From NCBI GenBank assembly GCA_029027265.1, contig CP093061.1, positions 1,178,001-1,242,000 of the forward strand: a DNA stretch of 64,000 nt. Direction: 5' to 3'. The stretch's first letter is position 1; each line of letters opens with the position of its first letter. Shown one piece after another: positions 13,201 through 20,550 of this stretch. A model generated the notes under the pieces. That model was not told the origin of the DNA. It saw nothing but the letters and a program-made list of their open reading frames with translations, and did not search any database. Both the position numbers and the translations under genes were made by a program. The stretch is from Sulfurospirillum_A sp029027265. GTDB taxonomy: Bacteria; Campylobacterota; Campylobacteria; Campylobacterales; Sulfurospirillaceae.

Positions 13201-16200
13201 AGGCAACGATACTCTTTATGGAGGAGCAGGAAACGATACTTTAAGTGGAAATGATGGAGATGATACATTGCAAGGTAATAATGGTAATGACACCTTAACA
13301 GGCGGAAAAGGAAATGATACCCTAAACGCAGGAGAAGGAAGTGATACTTATATCTTTGGACAAGATTTCGGAAATGATACTATAAATAATTATGATGTTT
13401 CTGAGAATAGAATAGATACTATAAGATTTATAGATGGCATTACTAAAAATGACTTAAACTACAGAAGAAGTACTCACAATAATCAAACAACAAATGACTT
13501 AATAATTTCCACAAAAGTTGGCAATAATATTCTTACTATTAAAAACTTCTTTAGTGGAGGAAAAGTAAATGATGAATATAAAATAGACTCTGTAGAGTTT
13601 GATGATAATACTAAACTAAATATAGAAGATTTAAAAGCTCTAGTACTATTGCCAACTAATAATGATGATATCTTAAGTGCTTATGAAAAAGGAAGCACTA
13701 TAAATGCAGGAGCAGGAGATGATGTTGTTTATGGTAATGTAAGTGATGATATCTTAAGTGGAAATGATGGAAATGATGTTATACAAGGTAATAGTGGAAA
13801 TGATACCATAAAAGGTGGACTAGGCAACGATACTCTTTATGGAGGAGCAGGAAACGATACTTTAAGTGGAAATGATGGAGATGATACATTGCAAGGTAAT
13901 AATGGTAATGACACCTTAACAGGCGGAAAAGGAAATGATACCCTAAACGCAGGAGAAGGAAGTGATACTTATATCTTTGGACAAGATTTCGGAAATGATA
14001 CTATAAATAATTATGATGTTTCTGAGAATAGAATAGATACTATAAGATTTATAGATGGCATTACTAAAAATGACTTAAACTACAGAAGAAGTACTCACAA
14101 TAATCAAACAACAAATGACTTAATAATTTCCACAAAAGTTGGCAATAATATTCTTACTATTAAAAACTTCTTTAGTGGAGGAAAAGTAAATGATGAATAT
14201 AAAATAGACTCTGTAGAGTTTGATGATAATACTAAACTAAATATAGAAGATTTAAAAGCTCTAGTACTATTGCCAACTAATAATGATGATATCTTAAGTG
14301 CTTATGAAAAAGGAAGCACTATAAATGCAGGAGCAGGAGATGATGTTGTTTATGGTAATGTAAGTGATGATATCTTAAGTGGAAATGATGGAAATGATGT
14401 TATACAAGGCAATAGTGGAAATGATATTATAAGTGGCGGTAAAGGCAACGATATCTTAAGTGGAAATGATGGAGATGACACTATTACAGGTGGGTTAGGA
14501 AATGATATTATATTAGGTAGTCAAGGCAATGACACCATTTATGGAAATGAAGGTAGTGACACAATAGAAGACTATGAAGGTAAAAATATAATTTACGGAA
14601 ATGATGGAGACGATATCATAAAAGGTAAACTTGATACACAAAATAGTCAAGCAGATATACTAAATGGTGGGAATGGAAATGATACCATAATAGGCAGTGG
14701 AACTTTAATAGGAGAAGATGGAGATGACATATTAAAAACCTCTATTAAAGATTCATATGATTCAAGAACACAAAGTGACTCGCAAACAAATACTCTTAAT
14801 GGTGGCAAGGGCAATGATGTTTTTTATGGTTCAGCCTATAATGAAATATATGAATTTAGTAAAGGTGATGGAGAAGATACTATTTATGAAAGAGAGGTCT
14901 CAAGTCCAAATATAGTGCATAAAGATTCATTTGATATTATAAAATTTGATGAGAGCGTAAATAAAGAAGATATAGAACTATTTAGAATAAATAATGACTT
15001 AGTCATAGAAAATAAAACTTCTAATGATAAAATAACTGTTAAAAATTATTTCTTCTTGCCAAATATCTACTTTAAAGTAAATCAAATCCAATTTAGTGAT
15101 GGTACTATCTATGACACAACTTTCATAGAGAATAATGCAGTATATCTAGGAACAGACAATAATGATGAACTTATGGGATATCAAGATAATCATGACATTA
15201 TAAAAGGATTAGGCGGAAATGACAAGTTGTTTGGATTTAATGGAGATGATACTATCTATGGTGGTGATGGAGATGACTACCTAAGTGGTGGTAATGGCAT
15301 AGAAAGCAATACAGGAAATGACACTTTAAAAGGCGGAAATGGAAATGACACACTAAATGGTGAAGATGGAAATGATACGCTAATAGGCGGAAGCGGAGAT
15401 GACAAGTATATCTATAAATATGGTGATGGCTTTGACACAATAGATAATAGTGGAGATGGAAATGATATATTATTTTTTAGAGATATAAGTAAAGATAGAT
15501 TAAGCTTTAAAAAAGACAATAATGACTTAATTATTTTAGTAGATAATGACCCTAAAACAGGAGTAAAAATAAAAAATCACTTCTTAGGTGGAGAATATGC
15601 AATAGATCTAGTACAACCTCAAGGAGCTTATGCTCTAACAACTAGTAATATAAATAACATAGTAAAGGCCAATGAGACAAATGGAGAGTTCCAAAGTGTA
15701 ATAAAAGGCACAAACAATAATGATTCACAACTTCGAGGAACTACTGAAAATGACTTAATAAAAGGATTAGACGGAGACGATAATTTATTTGGCTTTAGCG
15801 GTGATGACACCTTGGAAGGTGGAAATGGAAATGATTATTTAAGTGGTGGAAACGGAAGCCAAAGCAATACAGGAAATGACACTTTAAAAGGCGGAAATGG
15901 AAATGACACACTAAATGGTGAAGATGGAAATGATACGCTAATAGGCGGAAGCGGAGATGACAAGTATATCTATAAATATGGTGATGGCTTTGACACAATA
16001 GATAATAGTGGAGATGGAAATGATATATTATTTTTTAGAGATATAAGTAAAGATAGATTAAGCTTTAAAAAAGACAATAATGACTTAATTATTTTAGTAG
16101 ATAATGACCCTAAAACAGGAGTAAAAATAAAAAATCACTTCTTAGGTGGAGAATATGCAATAGACTTCATTCAGCCTCATGGAGGATACGCTCTAAATAC

Positions 16201-17164
16201 AAGCACTATAAATAGCCTAGTAAGCGATACAGTCGATGACACAAATAATAACCAGCCAATCAACACTTCTTTAGAAGGAGGAAATGAAGATAATATCTTT
16301 ATCTATGAAGGAGGAAAAGTAAATATAAGAGATACGGGTGGAATAGATAAAGTAAAAATCAACATGAGTGGTAGTCGTGTTTATTATATGTCAAATGGTA
16401 ATGATTTCTTTATAAGCTTAAATCCTATAAATGATGCCAATGAAGATGTATTGGAAATTAAAAACTTTTTTAGTGATCAAAATTTCATAATAGAAAACTT
16501 TACCTTAAAAAATGGATACAATATCACAGCCGAGTCAATTTATCAACAGTTTAACAAACCATATCCAAGTATACAATACAATACAGACAATCAAAATGGT
16601 AACTTAAACAATCCTCAAGAAGAAGATGAACCACAATTGGCAATCCCCGCACATTTAAGAAGAAAAGATGGAACAGATGGTTCAAATACTTTAATAGGAA
16701 CAAAAAAAGATGATTTATTGGTAGGTAAAAAAGGAAATGACATACTAAAAGGAAGTCAGGGCAATGATATGTATTTTTTTAGTAAGGGAGATGGAAACGA
16801 TATCATAGAGGATAGTTATTATGAGGATAGCTATTATAAAGATGCAGGAGATGATACTGTAAGATTCGATAAGGGAATAAAGAAAGAAGACATAAGCTTT
16901 ACCCAAGACAATAATGGAAACTTAAATATAAAATATTCTAACATCGACTCTGTAACTATTAAAAATCAAACAGACAATAATAAAAAAATAGAAAAAATAG
17001 AACTAAACAACGGTAATTTTTTACAATCAACTGACATAGATAGAATTATCCAAGAGATGAGTGCTTACGCAACTGACAAAGGCATAGATATAAGCTCCCA
17101 AGATAACATAAGAAACAACGAAGCTCTAATGCAAATAGTAACTTCTGGTTGGCAAAGCGCATAA
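4256..17164 (+). CDS. Giant RTX repeat protein, 4302 residues, type I secretion substrate
   Basis: One uninterrupted frame. Order: hydrophobic/helical N-terminus with a glycine-alanine-rich segment (~110-160); RTX nonapeptides (~395-680); a Calx-beta-like segment (~760-860, ending in IIDDDED); an FrpA/FrpC-like EF-hand region (~880-1055: VLDLNNND, DKNANGVIDNGGELFG, DTNNDNILDENDA, DKNSNGISEEGEL); a helical domain (~1060-1300); RTX plus haemolysin-related domains; a near-perfect tandem array (~1740-3400); two 186-residue units (~3640-3980); and a C-terminal signal shared with the adhesin ending at 2837. No signal peptide, as expected for T1SS substrates. No HlyC-type acyltransferase is nearby. 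Binding of Ca after export is known for the family; whether this is adhesin, toxin or S-layer-like coat is open. Confidence 0.92.
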   Translation: MAELTNEQLADKKEVAGKLKTAITNFFGLTSNGEATPYGIESLANSMIDSVVEKVLKANSKGLKLKYLNVFKILSGGMTIVIDMGTLAVSLDKDMRDISGATEGLHPKVDANFLKHFLKLSITNGLGIAAGLASSPASPITAIIVGSTVKNIGAKIFDTIFGSSLVTIDFTENKGKGKVLEKKFIVDASVKTALADYWDSDNGIKESIKKLNRVIIKAKGDSGGNIIYYKKDDNGIENIYTFPTNNEEHLIEFLKRFKSSNKPFIELTSYEKPKQITANYYANNGKEINKLEADFKSGDDNAKVALATLKGYVFKSDSTNEYANVNDYSEIYIDYRVAFLKELTTKANTNKTIFKDNDLTKVAKNGNYHSRYVQFGSNSSKLIINRPSHLFGSIIGSSNVNNTLHGSDHIDYVEGLDGVDTIYTYNGNDTIHAYTEKSHEDTSGGKIVAGLGADKVEGSNGADVVYGDIELNQGNGSSFNDNRDTIKTYGGNDTVYGGDDNDTIEGGTGSDTLYGGDDDDTIYAQESTNHSEKDSNTLVGGKGEDKLYGGEGDDTIYGDEKENKGNNKDTFGNNEDTIKAYGGNDTVYGGDDDDTIEGGAGSDILHGGDDDDTLYAGKKNQNIDTDDGSNIDDGTINYLDGGKGNDTLFGASGDDTLEGGEGKDDLYGGKGYDTYISADGDTIIDLDHNGKVYLDGKWLLGGKLIAGKRNKYQGDYGEIYTLDTIHDTLEVELNGESITIKNYDEDEKSLGIKLEEAPIEVSIVPIDNEVLEAVESMEFKIILDRELVGDENIQVLINQEIVEFKQGDQEKIYTYKWHDDKIEEPKENIKIDAVVFKTSEGLSVKIDDSGANGTIIDDDEDNFPPKGNLPTDGNTNKENFNSPLVLDLNNNDKTSTSFFNSDSYFDLDNNTFKEKTAWLEKGDGFLALDKNANGVIDNGGELFGNHTLLKDNTFASDGFEALKQYDTNNDNILDENDAIYNELLIWKDKNSNGISEEGELSTLSEENITSIKLDANKIDLKDKETNNLITHTSTFTQDGTEKKIDDVWFKVDLADTAYDNESLDFTDINLQGSGLIKNLQDSMQENEKLRNLITDFKESKIDSISELIEKTKEILYAWSKVDNIDSSKTRGVQNILNHHYGNPSVVGRYKIYAYEKDVKMLENFDGKEFYMIVDGEKTRDVIGIEMSNQINKSLDTLVYRAAFNLLAQKLYGSDIIINNEFASTKLTFDKINQYLSTNTSNNEIAQLLSIMTYNRGLDVLKEFDSLVALDSGIKNILQNNGVLLEVDDNGNVNAKYTNTNIASVSNIHVTKIFGDDNNNIINGTSGDDLIYGGKGDDTVVGGAGNDELHGEEGNDTLIATTSNGTGSYGHDVLIGGKGDDTLIGSSRNGTYVYSYGDGHDTIKDYGSFGSGMQDVLKLKDINSDEIDVFKLNTNLFIKIKDRKKQGDYNGSIKIENFFGNGKIEHIFFKDKTIDYDEIISYITNYMGNNGTFIFSNFTEIKTYDTIEIAIHTLKFADGISKDDIIVSISEDRNEIIIALKEDDKNLDELSHKITFTNWKYGSRLDGFIVGDNIYSANEFLSLYDLEGFEDTKLDSVYTIDFSQSVSVYDKGGVDKIVFSRDILKDDLKFEWVQGSKDIVIKYKNIENISVTIKGIYNQENSIETLEFSDGSILSINNIISVLATQEDDIFNGLDYTSNTINALGGNDIISTYDYDDFIDGGAGNDNINGGGGNDTIKGGIGNDTLYGGAGNDTLSGNEGNDTLYGNEGNDTYIFGKGDGQDTIINKTTHKPNNWSNTIQIDSGNDTIQFKEGISKEDIIYSQTNNDLVLSIKDTEDSLTVKDFFSNNFKAINELKFSDGSIVNYTDIVTNTFTDISTDNDDTIQGTILDDTINAKDGNDVINSYNGNDTLTGGKGNDTLNAGEGSDTYIFGQDFGNDTINNYDVSENRIDTIRFIDGITKNDLNYRRSTHNNQTTNDLIISTKVGNNILTIKNFFSGGKVNDEYKIDSVEFDDNTKLNIEDLKALVLLPTNNDDILSAYEKGSTINAGAGDDVVYGNVSDDILSGNDGNDVIQGNSGNDTIKGGLGNDTLYGGAGNDTLSGNEGNDTLYGNEGNDTYIFGKGDGQDTIINKTTHKPNNWSNTIQIDSGNDTIQFKEGISKEDIIYSQTNNDLVLSIKDTEDSLTVKDFFSNNFKAINELKFSDGSILSYADIVTNIFTDISTDNDDTIQGTILDDTINAKDGNDVINSYNGNDTLTGGKGNDTLNAGEGSDTYIFGQDFGNDTINNYDVSENRIDTIRFIDGITKNDLNYRRSTHNNQTTNDLIISTKVGNNILTIKNFFSGGKVNDEYKIDSVEFDDNTKLNIEDLKALVLLPTNNDDILSAYEKGSTINAGAGDDVVYGNVSDDILSGNDGNDVIQGNSGNDTIKGGLGNDTLYGGAGNDTLSGNEGNDTLYGNEGNDTYIFGKGDGQDTIINKTTHKPNNWSNTIQIDSGNDTIQFKEGISKEDIIYSQTNNDLVLSIKDTEDSLTVKDFFSNNFKAINELKFSDGSILSYADIVTNIFTDISTDNDDTIQGTILDDTINAKDGNDVINSYNGNDTLTGGKGNDTLNAGEGSDTYIFGQDFGNDTINNYDVSENRIDTIRFIDGITKNDLNYRRSTHNNQTTNDLIISTKVGNNILTIKNFFSGGKVNDEYKIDSVEFDDNTKLNIEDLKALVLLPTNNDDILSAYEKGSTINAGAGDDVVYGNVSDDILSGNDGNDVIQGNSGNDTIKGGLGNDTLYGGAGNDTLSGNDGDDTLQGNNGNDTLTGGKGNDTLNAGEGSDTYIFGQDFGNDTINNYDVSENRIDTIRFIDGITKNDLNYRRSTHNNQTTNDLIISTKVGNNILTIKNFFSGGKVNDEYKIDSVEFDDNTKLNIEDLKALVLLPTNNDDILSAYEKGSTINAGAGDDVVYGNVSDDILSGNDGNDVIQGNSGNDTIKGGLGNDTLYGGAGNDTLSGNDGDDTLQGNNGNDTLTGGKGNDTLNAGEGSDTYIFGQDFGNDTINNYDVSENRIDTIRFIDGITKNDLNYRRSTHNNQTTNDLIISTKVGNNILTIKNFFSGGKVNDEYKIDSVEFDDNTKLNIEDLKALVLLPTNNDDILSAYEKGSTINAGAGDDVVYGNVSDDILSGNDGNDVIQGNSGNDTIKGGLGNDTLYGGAGNDTLSGNDGDDTLQGNNGNDTLTGGKGNDTLNAGEGSDTYIFGQDFGNDTINNYDVSENRIDTIRFIDGITKNDLNYRRSTHNNQTTNDLIISTKVGNNILTIKNFFSGGKVNDEYKIDSVEFDDNTKLNIEDLKALVLLPTNNDDILSAYEKGSTINAGAGDDVVYGNVSDDILSGNDGNDVIQGNSGNDIISGGKGNDILSGNDGDDTITGGLGNDIILGSQGNDTIYGNEGSDTIEDYEGKNIIYGNDGDDIIKGKLDTQNSQADILNGGNGNDTIIGSGTLIGEDGDDILKTSIKDSYDSRTQSDSQTNTLNGGKGNDVFYGSAYNEIYEFSKGDGEDTIYEREVSSPNIVHKDSFDIIKFDESVNKEDIELFRINNDLVIENKTSNDKITVKNYFFLPNIYFKVNQIQFSDGTIYDTTFIENNAVYLGTDNNDELMGYQDNHDIIKGLGGNDKLFGFNGDDTIYGGDGDDYLSGGNGIESNTGNDTLKGGNGNDTLNGEDGNDTLIGGSGDDKYIYKYGDGFDTIDNSGDGNDILFFRDISKDRLSFKKDNNDLIILVDNDPKTGVKIKNHFLGGEYAIDLVQPQGAYALTTSNINNIVKANETNGEFQSVIKGTNNNDSQLRGTTENDLIKGLDGDDNLFGFSGDDTLEGGNGNDYLSGGNGSQSNTGNDTLKGGNGNDTLNGEDGNDTLIGGSGDDKYIYKYGDGFDTIDNSGDGNDILFFRDISKDRLSFKKDNNDLIILVDNDPKTGVKIKNHFLGGEYAIDFIQPHGGYALNTSTINSLVSDTVDDTNNNQPINTSLEGGNEDNIFIYEGGKVNIRDTGGIDKVKINMSGSRVYYMSNGNDFFISLNPINDANEDVLEIKNFFSDQNFIIENFTLKNGYNITAESIYQQFNKPYPSIQYNTDNQNGNLNNPQEEDEPQLAIPAHLRRKDGTDGSNTLIGTKKDDLLVGKKGNDILKGSQGNDMYFFSKGDGNDIIEDSYYEDSYYKDAGDDTVRFDKGIKKEDISFTQDNNGNLNIKYSNIDSVTIKNQTDNNKKIEKIELNNGNFLQSTDIDRIIQEMSAYATDKGIDISSQDNIRNNEALMQIVTSGWQSA
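9477..12581 (+). repeat. Three 1035-bp tandem repeats in the giant RTX gene
   Basis: The landmark CGATACTCTTTATGGAGG starts at 9481, 10516, 11551 and 12586, exactly 1035 bp (345 codons) apart. Units differ by only a few bases, for example around 9836-9875, where the first unit reads GTAAATTATACAG and later ones TTAAGTTATGCAG. Each unit holds RTX nonapeptides and two haemolysin-related domains. Confidence 0.95.
12582..14448 (+). repeat. Three 621-bp tandem repeats in the giant RTX gene
   Basis: From 12586 the period drops to 621 bp (207 codons): landmarks at 12586, 13207 and 13828, with a diverged one at 14449. The 621-bp unit is the 1035-bp unit minus a 414-bp (138-codon) module, the one containing the GKGDGQDTIINKT segment. 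The array therefore looks built by unequal crossing-over between modules. Confidence 0.95.
15187..16163 (+). repeat. Pair of 558-bp repeats in the giant RTX gene
   Basis: A block starting near 15305 recurs near 15863, a spacing of 558 bp (186 codons), and is essentially identical for about 300 bp (to 15605 and 16163). Each encodes RTX nonapeptides followed by a haemolysin-related domain with the motif KDNNDLIILVDNDPKTG. Confidence 0.9.
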
Positions 17165-17211
17165 ATGATAAAAAAAGTCATTATATTAGTTGCACTCTTA
17201 GTGAGTGCAAC
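17046..17211 (+). repeat. Direct repeat, right copy (secretion signal + tolC start)
   Basis: Partner of 2719-2883. Here the tolC-like start codon is intact (ATG at 17165, directly after the RTX stop codon). Recombination between the two copies would remove the ankyrin and giant RTX genes and leave the upstream adhesin joined to a working tolC. Confidence 0.85.
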
Positions 17212-18466
17212 TTTTTCACAAGAGATAAGTTTCAATGAGTTAGCTAAGATTGTAGATTTAACATCTCCAAAAATAGAACAACAACGAATAAACACAAATC
17301 TCTCAAAAGTAAAGCTAGAGATTGCCGAGTCACAATACTACCCAACTTTAAGCCTTGGAGCATCAACTGAATACTCACTCAAGTTTAATAAGAGTTTTAC
17401 TCCCTCAAGTGTAGGAGCTAGCAGTTTAACTCAAATTTCTCAATACCAAGCATCTACTGTTTTAGGTATAAATTATGACTTATATAGATTTGGCGCAACA
17501 TCTCTACATGTGAGAGCTGCACAAAAAGAGATTGACAGCTCACAAGCCAATGAGTGCATAATAAGTGAACAGATTCTAATAGAGCTTTTAGAGTCATTTC
17601 AAAGAGCAAGAATTGCTAATATAAAACTAAACTACTATAAGCTAATAAGAAAATCTTACGAAGAGTTATACGTAAATGCAAAACGTCTTTACAAGTATGG
17701 TTCTTTAAAACAGACAGATGTATCTTTTTACGCTCTTCAAATAGCCGATCTTGTATCTGACGCTGCTCAAACAAAAGAAGAGAAGAATAATGCCTTAGCA
17801 CATCTTTATTACCTTAGTGGAGTAAAAATAGAGAATCATCATCAACTAATACCTTTACATGTAGAAGACTCTTATGTATTCATACCAGAGTTTGAACAAA
17901 GCACTAAAGCAAAAAAACTACAATCCCAAATAGCTCAAAAGTCAGCCCAACTTGAAGCAGAACAAAGGACTTACTATCCTACTTTCTCCTTATACGGCAA
18001 ATATGATTTATATGGTTCAGATAAAGAGGAGTTTTCTAATGCCTTTGATGCTGTAAGAAAAAATGGATATAGAGTAGGGTTGTCACTTTCATGGAACCTC
18101 TTTGATGGGTTTAAAAGAGAAGCAAATATAAAAATCAGACTGCTTGAACTTCAAAGTGCAAAGCTAGCTTTAAAAGACTCAAAACGTGAGTATGAAAAAG
18201 AAAGAAATCTTTTAAATACTCTAATAAAAACAAGAGAAGATAGACTTTTCTTCTCAAAAGAGGGCTCAGACGTTTCAAATAATCTTCTTTCCATGAGTAG
18301 TAAACTTCATATTAACGGAGAATTAGACAAATTAGGTGAGATAAAAAGTCAAATTACTTTTTATCAAAACCTCCTTAAAACAGACGAAGCAAAAGAGATG
18401 CTAGAAACAACCAAAATGAAAAAGATAATCATATCTCAAAAGGAAAATGAATGCGTAGTGCATTAG
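17165..18466 (+). CDS. TolC-family outer membrane channel of the type I secretion system
   Basis: 433 residues, normal for the family. A signal peptide (VIILVALLVSATFS) is followed by SFNELAKIVDLTSPKI, the usual start of a TolC/LapE-like protein. Two outer-membrane-efflux repeats with long helices follow (the second with YYPTFSLYGKYDLYG and LSLSWNLFDGFKREANI). The gene begins at the base after the RTX stop and overlaps the ABC transporter gene by 16 bp, so RTX gene and exporter form one operon. It forms the outer membrane duct that docks on the HlyD-type adaptor. Its first ~50 bp are duplicated in fossil form at 2838. Confidence 0.93.
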   Translation: MIKKVIILVALLVSATFSQEISFNELAKIVDLTSPKIEQQRINTNLSKVKLEIAESQYYPTLSLGASTEYSLKFNKSFTPSSVGASSLTQISQYQASTVLGINYDLYRFGATSLHVRAAQKEIDSSQANECIISEQILIELLESFQRARIANIKLNYYKLIRKSYEELYVNAKRLYKYGSLKQTDVSFYALQIADLVSDAAQTKEEKNNALAHLYYLSGVKIENHHQLIPLHVEDSYVFIPEFEQSTKAKKLQSQIAQKSAQLEAEQRTYYPTFSLYGKYDLYGSDKEEFSNAFDAVRKNGYRVGLSLSWNLFDGFKREANIKIRLLELQSAKLALKDSKREYEKERNLLNTLIKTREDRLFFSKEGSDVSNNLLSMSSKLHINGELDKLGEIKSQITFYQNLLKTDEAKEMLETTKMKKIIISQKENECVVH

Positions 18467-20550
18467 TGGCATTAGAAGTTGTAGGACAACTTAATAAAAT
18501 ACATATAGATTCAAATGCTATTGCAAAAAATTATGCTTTAGATGAAAGAGAACCAAGCATAGAGCAACTCACTCGTATTGCAAAAGAGCAGAGCTTCAGA
18601 GCAAAACTCAAGTCACTAACCCCAACCCAAATAGCTTCATACCCACTTCCTTGTATAGCCCAATCAAAAGAGGGCACATATGTAGTAGTATTGAAAATAG
18701 ATACTGAAAAAGAGCAAATGCTCGTCTTTAGTGAAGGTAAAAAAGAGCCATATACTATGAGTTTTACGCAGTACAGTGAAACTATGAAAGACAGACTCAT
18801 CATACTAAAACACAGAATGTTAACAGACGAGATAAAATTTGGTTTTATGTGGTTTTTTAATCAGCTTATGCACTACAAAAGAATAGTAGGAGAGATACTA
18901 GTAGCTTCGTTTGTGATTCAACTTTTTGGTTTAGTAACGCCTCTATTTACCCAAGTTATACTTGATAAAGTACTAGTCCATCATAGTATTAGCACTCTTA
19001 ATGTAATAGCAGTTGCATTTGGTGGAGTAATAGTGTTTGAGCTGTTACTTAATCTTGTACGTAATTACATATTTGCACATACTACTACCAAAATAGATGC
19101 AAAACTTGGTGCTAAACTCTTTAAACATCTTATATCTCTACCTCTAGTCTACTTTGAAAAAAGAAAAGTGGGAAATATCATAGCAAGAGTAAGAGAGTTA
19201 GACCAAATTAGAGAGTTTATTGCCAACAAATCTGTAACTCTTATTTTGGATATTCTTTTTAGTGGTGTGTTTGTAATTATGATGATGATGTATAGTGTAA
19301 AGTTGGCTCTTACTGCACTGGGATTTGTATTTGTAATTGCAATGCTTTATTTCTTTATTACTCCTCAACTAAGAGCAAGACTTGAAGAGAAGTTTCAGAT
19401 GGGAGCTCAATCAAACTCATATTTAGTAGAATCAGTTACAGGCATGCAAACTGTAAAATCTTTAGCTATTGAAGCCAGTATGCAAAAGAGTTGGGAAGAT
19501 TACTTGGGTAAGTATGTAAACGCAGGATTCAAACTAACAAATCTTTCAAATATACTTTCAGGTATCAGTGGGGCTTTACAAAAACTCATGACTTTAAGTA
19601 TTCTCTATATTGGAGTGGGGCTAGTAATAGAGGGCAAGCTTAGTGTGGGTCAACTCATAGCCTTTCAAATGTTTGCAGGACAATTTTCAGCTCCAATTAT
19701 GCGACTAGTTGGTCTTTGGAATGAGTTTCAACAAGCTTTACTTTCAGTAGATAGATTAGGAGATATTCTAAATACTCCAACTGAACAGACAAACGATAAA
19801 GCAATAACACTGCCTCATCTTGAAGGTTCAGTAAAATTCGATAAAATCTCATTTCGTTACTCTCCTGATGGTACACAAGTATTAAAGCAACTCTCTTTAC
19901 ATGTAAGCCCAGGGAAGAGCATAGGGTTAGTAGGGCGAAGTGGTAGTGGAAAAAGTACACTAACTAAACTTATACAACGTCTGTACCTTCCAAATGAAGG
20001 AGCTATTTTTATAGATGGTGTAGATGTAAGACATATGAATCCAGCTTGGCTAAGACATAACATTGGAGTAGTTCTTCAAGAGAATTATCTCTTTAGTGGA
20101 ACTATAAAAAGCAACATTGCCTACACCATGCCAGGAGCTTCTATGGAACGTATTATAAACACAGCAAAAATGGCAGGAGCTCATGAGTTTATTAGTGAAT
20201 TCCCAGAGGGTTATGATACTTTGGTAGGGGAACGTGGCTCATCTCTTTCAGGTGGTCAAAAACAAAGAATCGCAATAGCAAGAGCCCTTCTTAGTAATCC
20301 TAAAATATTAATATTTGATGAAGCAACAAGTGCTCTTGATTATGAATCAGAAAAAATAATCCAAGATAACCTAAAAAGTATTAGATCAGGACGTACTATG
20401 TTCATAGTAGCGCATCGTCTTAGTACTGTTAAAGATTGTGATGAGATTGTAGTTATGGATAAAGGTGAGATAGTTGAAACAGGGAGCCATGATGAATTGA
20501 TGGCTAAACAGGGTTATTATTACTTTTTAACAACCCAGCAGGAGAGATAA
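18451..20550 (+). CDS. Type I secretion ABC transporter with C39-like domain
   Basis: 699 residues, HlyB/LapB-like. Residues 1-~125 resemble a C39 peptidase fold but lack the catalytic Cys (start reads ALVALEVVGQLN), so it is a C39-like domain that binds rather than cleaves substrate, as known for HlyB. Residues ~150-430 are the transmembrane domain. The nucleotide-binding domain carries Walker A GRSGSGKST (~495), signature LSGGQKQR (~600), Walker B ILIFDEATSALD (~620) and the H-loop VAHRLS (~652). It overlaps tolC by 16 bp and hlyD by 1 bp. It energises one-step export of the RTX proteins encoded upstream. Confidence 0.95.
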   Translation: MRSALVALEVVGQLNKIHIDSNAIAKNYALDEREPSIEQLTRIAKEQSFRAKLKSLTPTQIASYPLPCIAQSKEGTYVVVLKIDTEKEQMLVFSEGKKEPYTMSFTQYSETMKDRLIILKHRMLTDEIKFGFMWFFNQLMHYKRIVGEILVASFVIQLFGLVTPLFTQVILDKVLVHHSISTLNVIAVAFGGVIVFELLLNLVRNYIFAHTTTKIDAKLGAKLFKHLISLPLVYFEKRKVGNIIARVRELDQIREFIANKSVTLILDILFSGVFVIMMMMYSVKLALTALGFVFVIAMLYFFITPQLRARLEEKFQMGAQSNSYLVESVTGMQTVKSLAIEASMQKSWEDYLGKYVNAGFKLTNLSNILSGISGALQKLMTLSILYIGVGLVIEGKLSVGQLIAFQMFAGQFSAPIMRLVGLWNEFQQALLSVDRLGDILNTPTEQTNDKAITLPHLEGSVKFDKISFRYSPDGTQVLKQLSLHVSPGKSIGLVGRSGSGKSTLTKLIQRLYLPNEGAIFIDGVDVRHMNPAWLRHNIGVVLQENYLFSGTIKSNIAYTMPGASMERIINTAKMAGAHEFISEFPEGYDTLVGERGSSLSGGQKQRIAIARALLSNPKILIFDEATSALDYESEKIIQDNLKSIRSGRTMFIVAHRLSTVKDCDEIVVMDKGEIVETGSHDELMAKQGYYYFLTTQQER

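Noticed and set aside
9477..14448. Regular tandem repeats as a CRISPR array
   Set aside because: Units are 621 or 1035 bp, in frame, and encode RTX modules; no short repeats with unique spacers.
15252..15998. His/Cys-rich minus-strand frames within the giant RTX gene
   Set aside because: They are antisense shadows of the glycine-aspartate repeats and recur with them.
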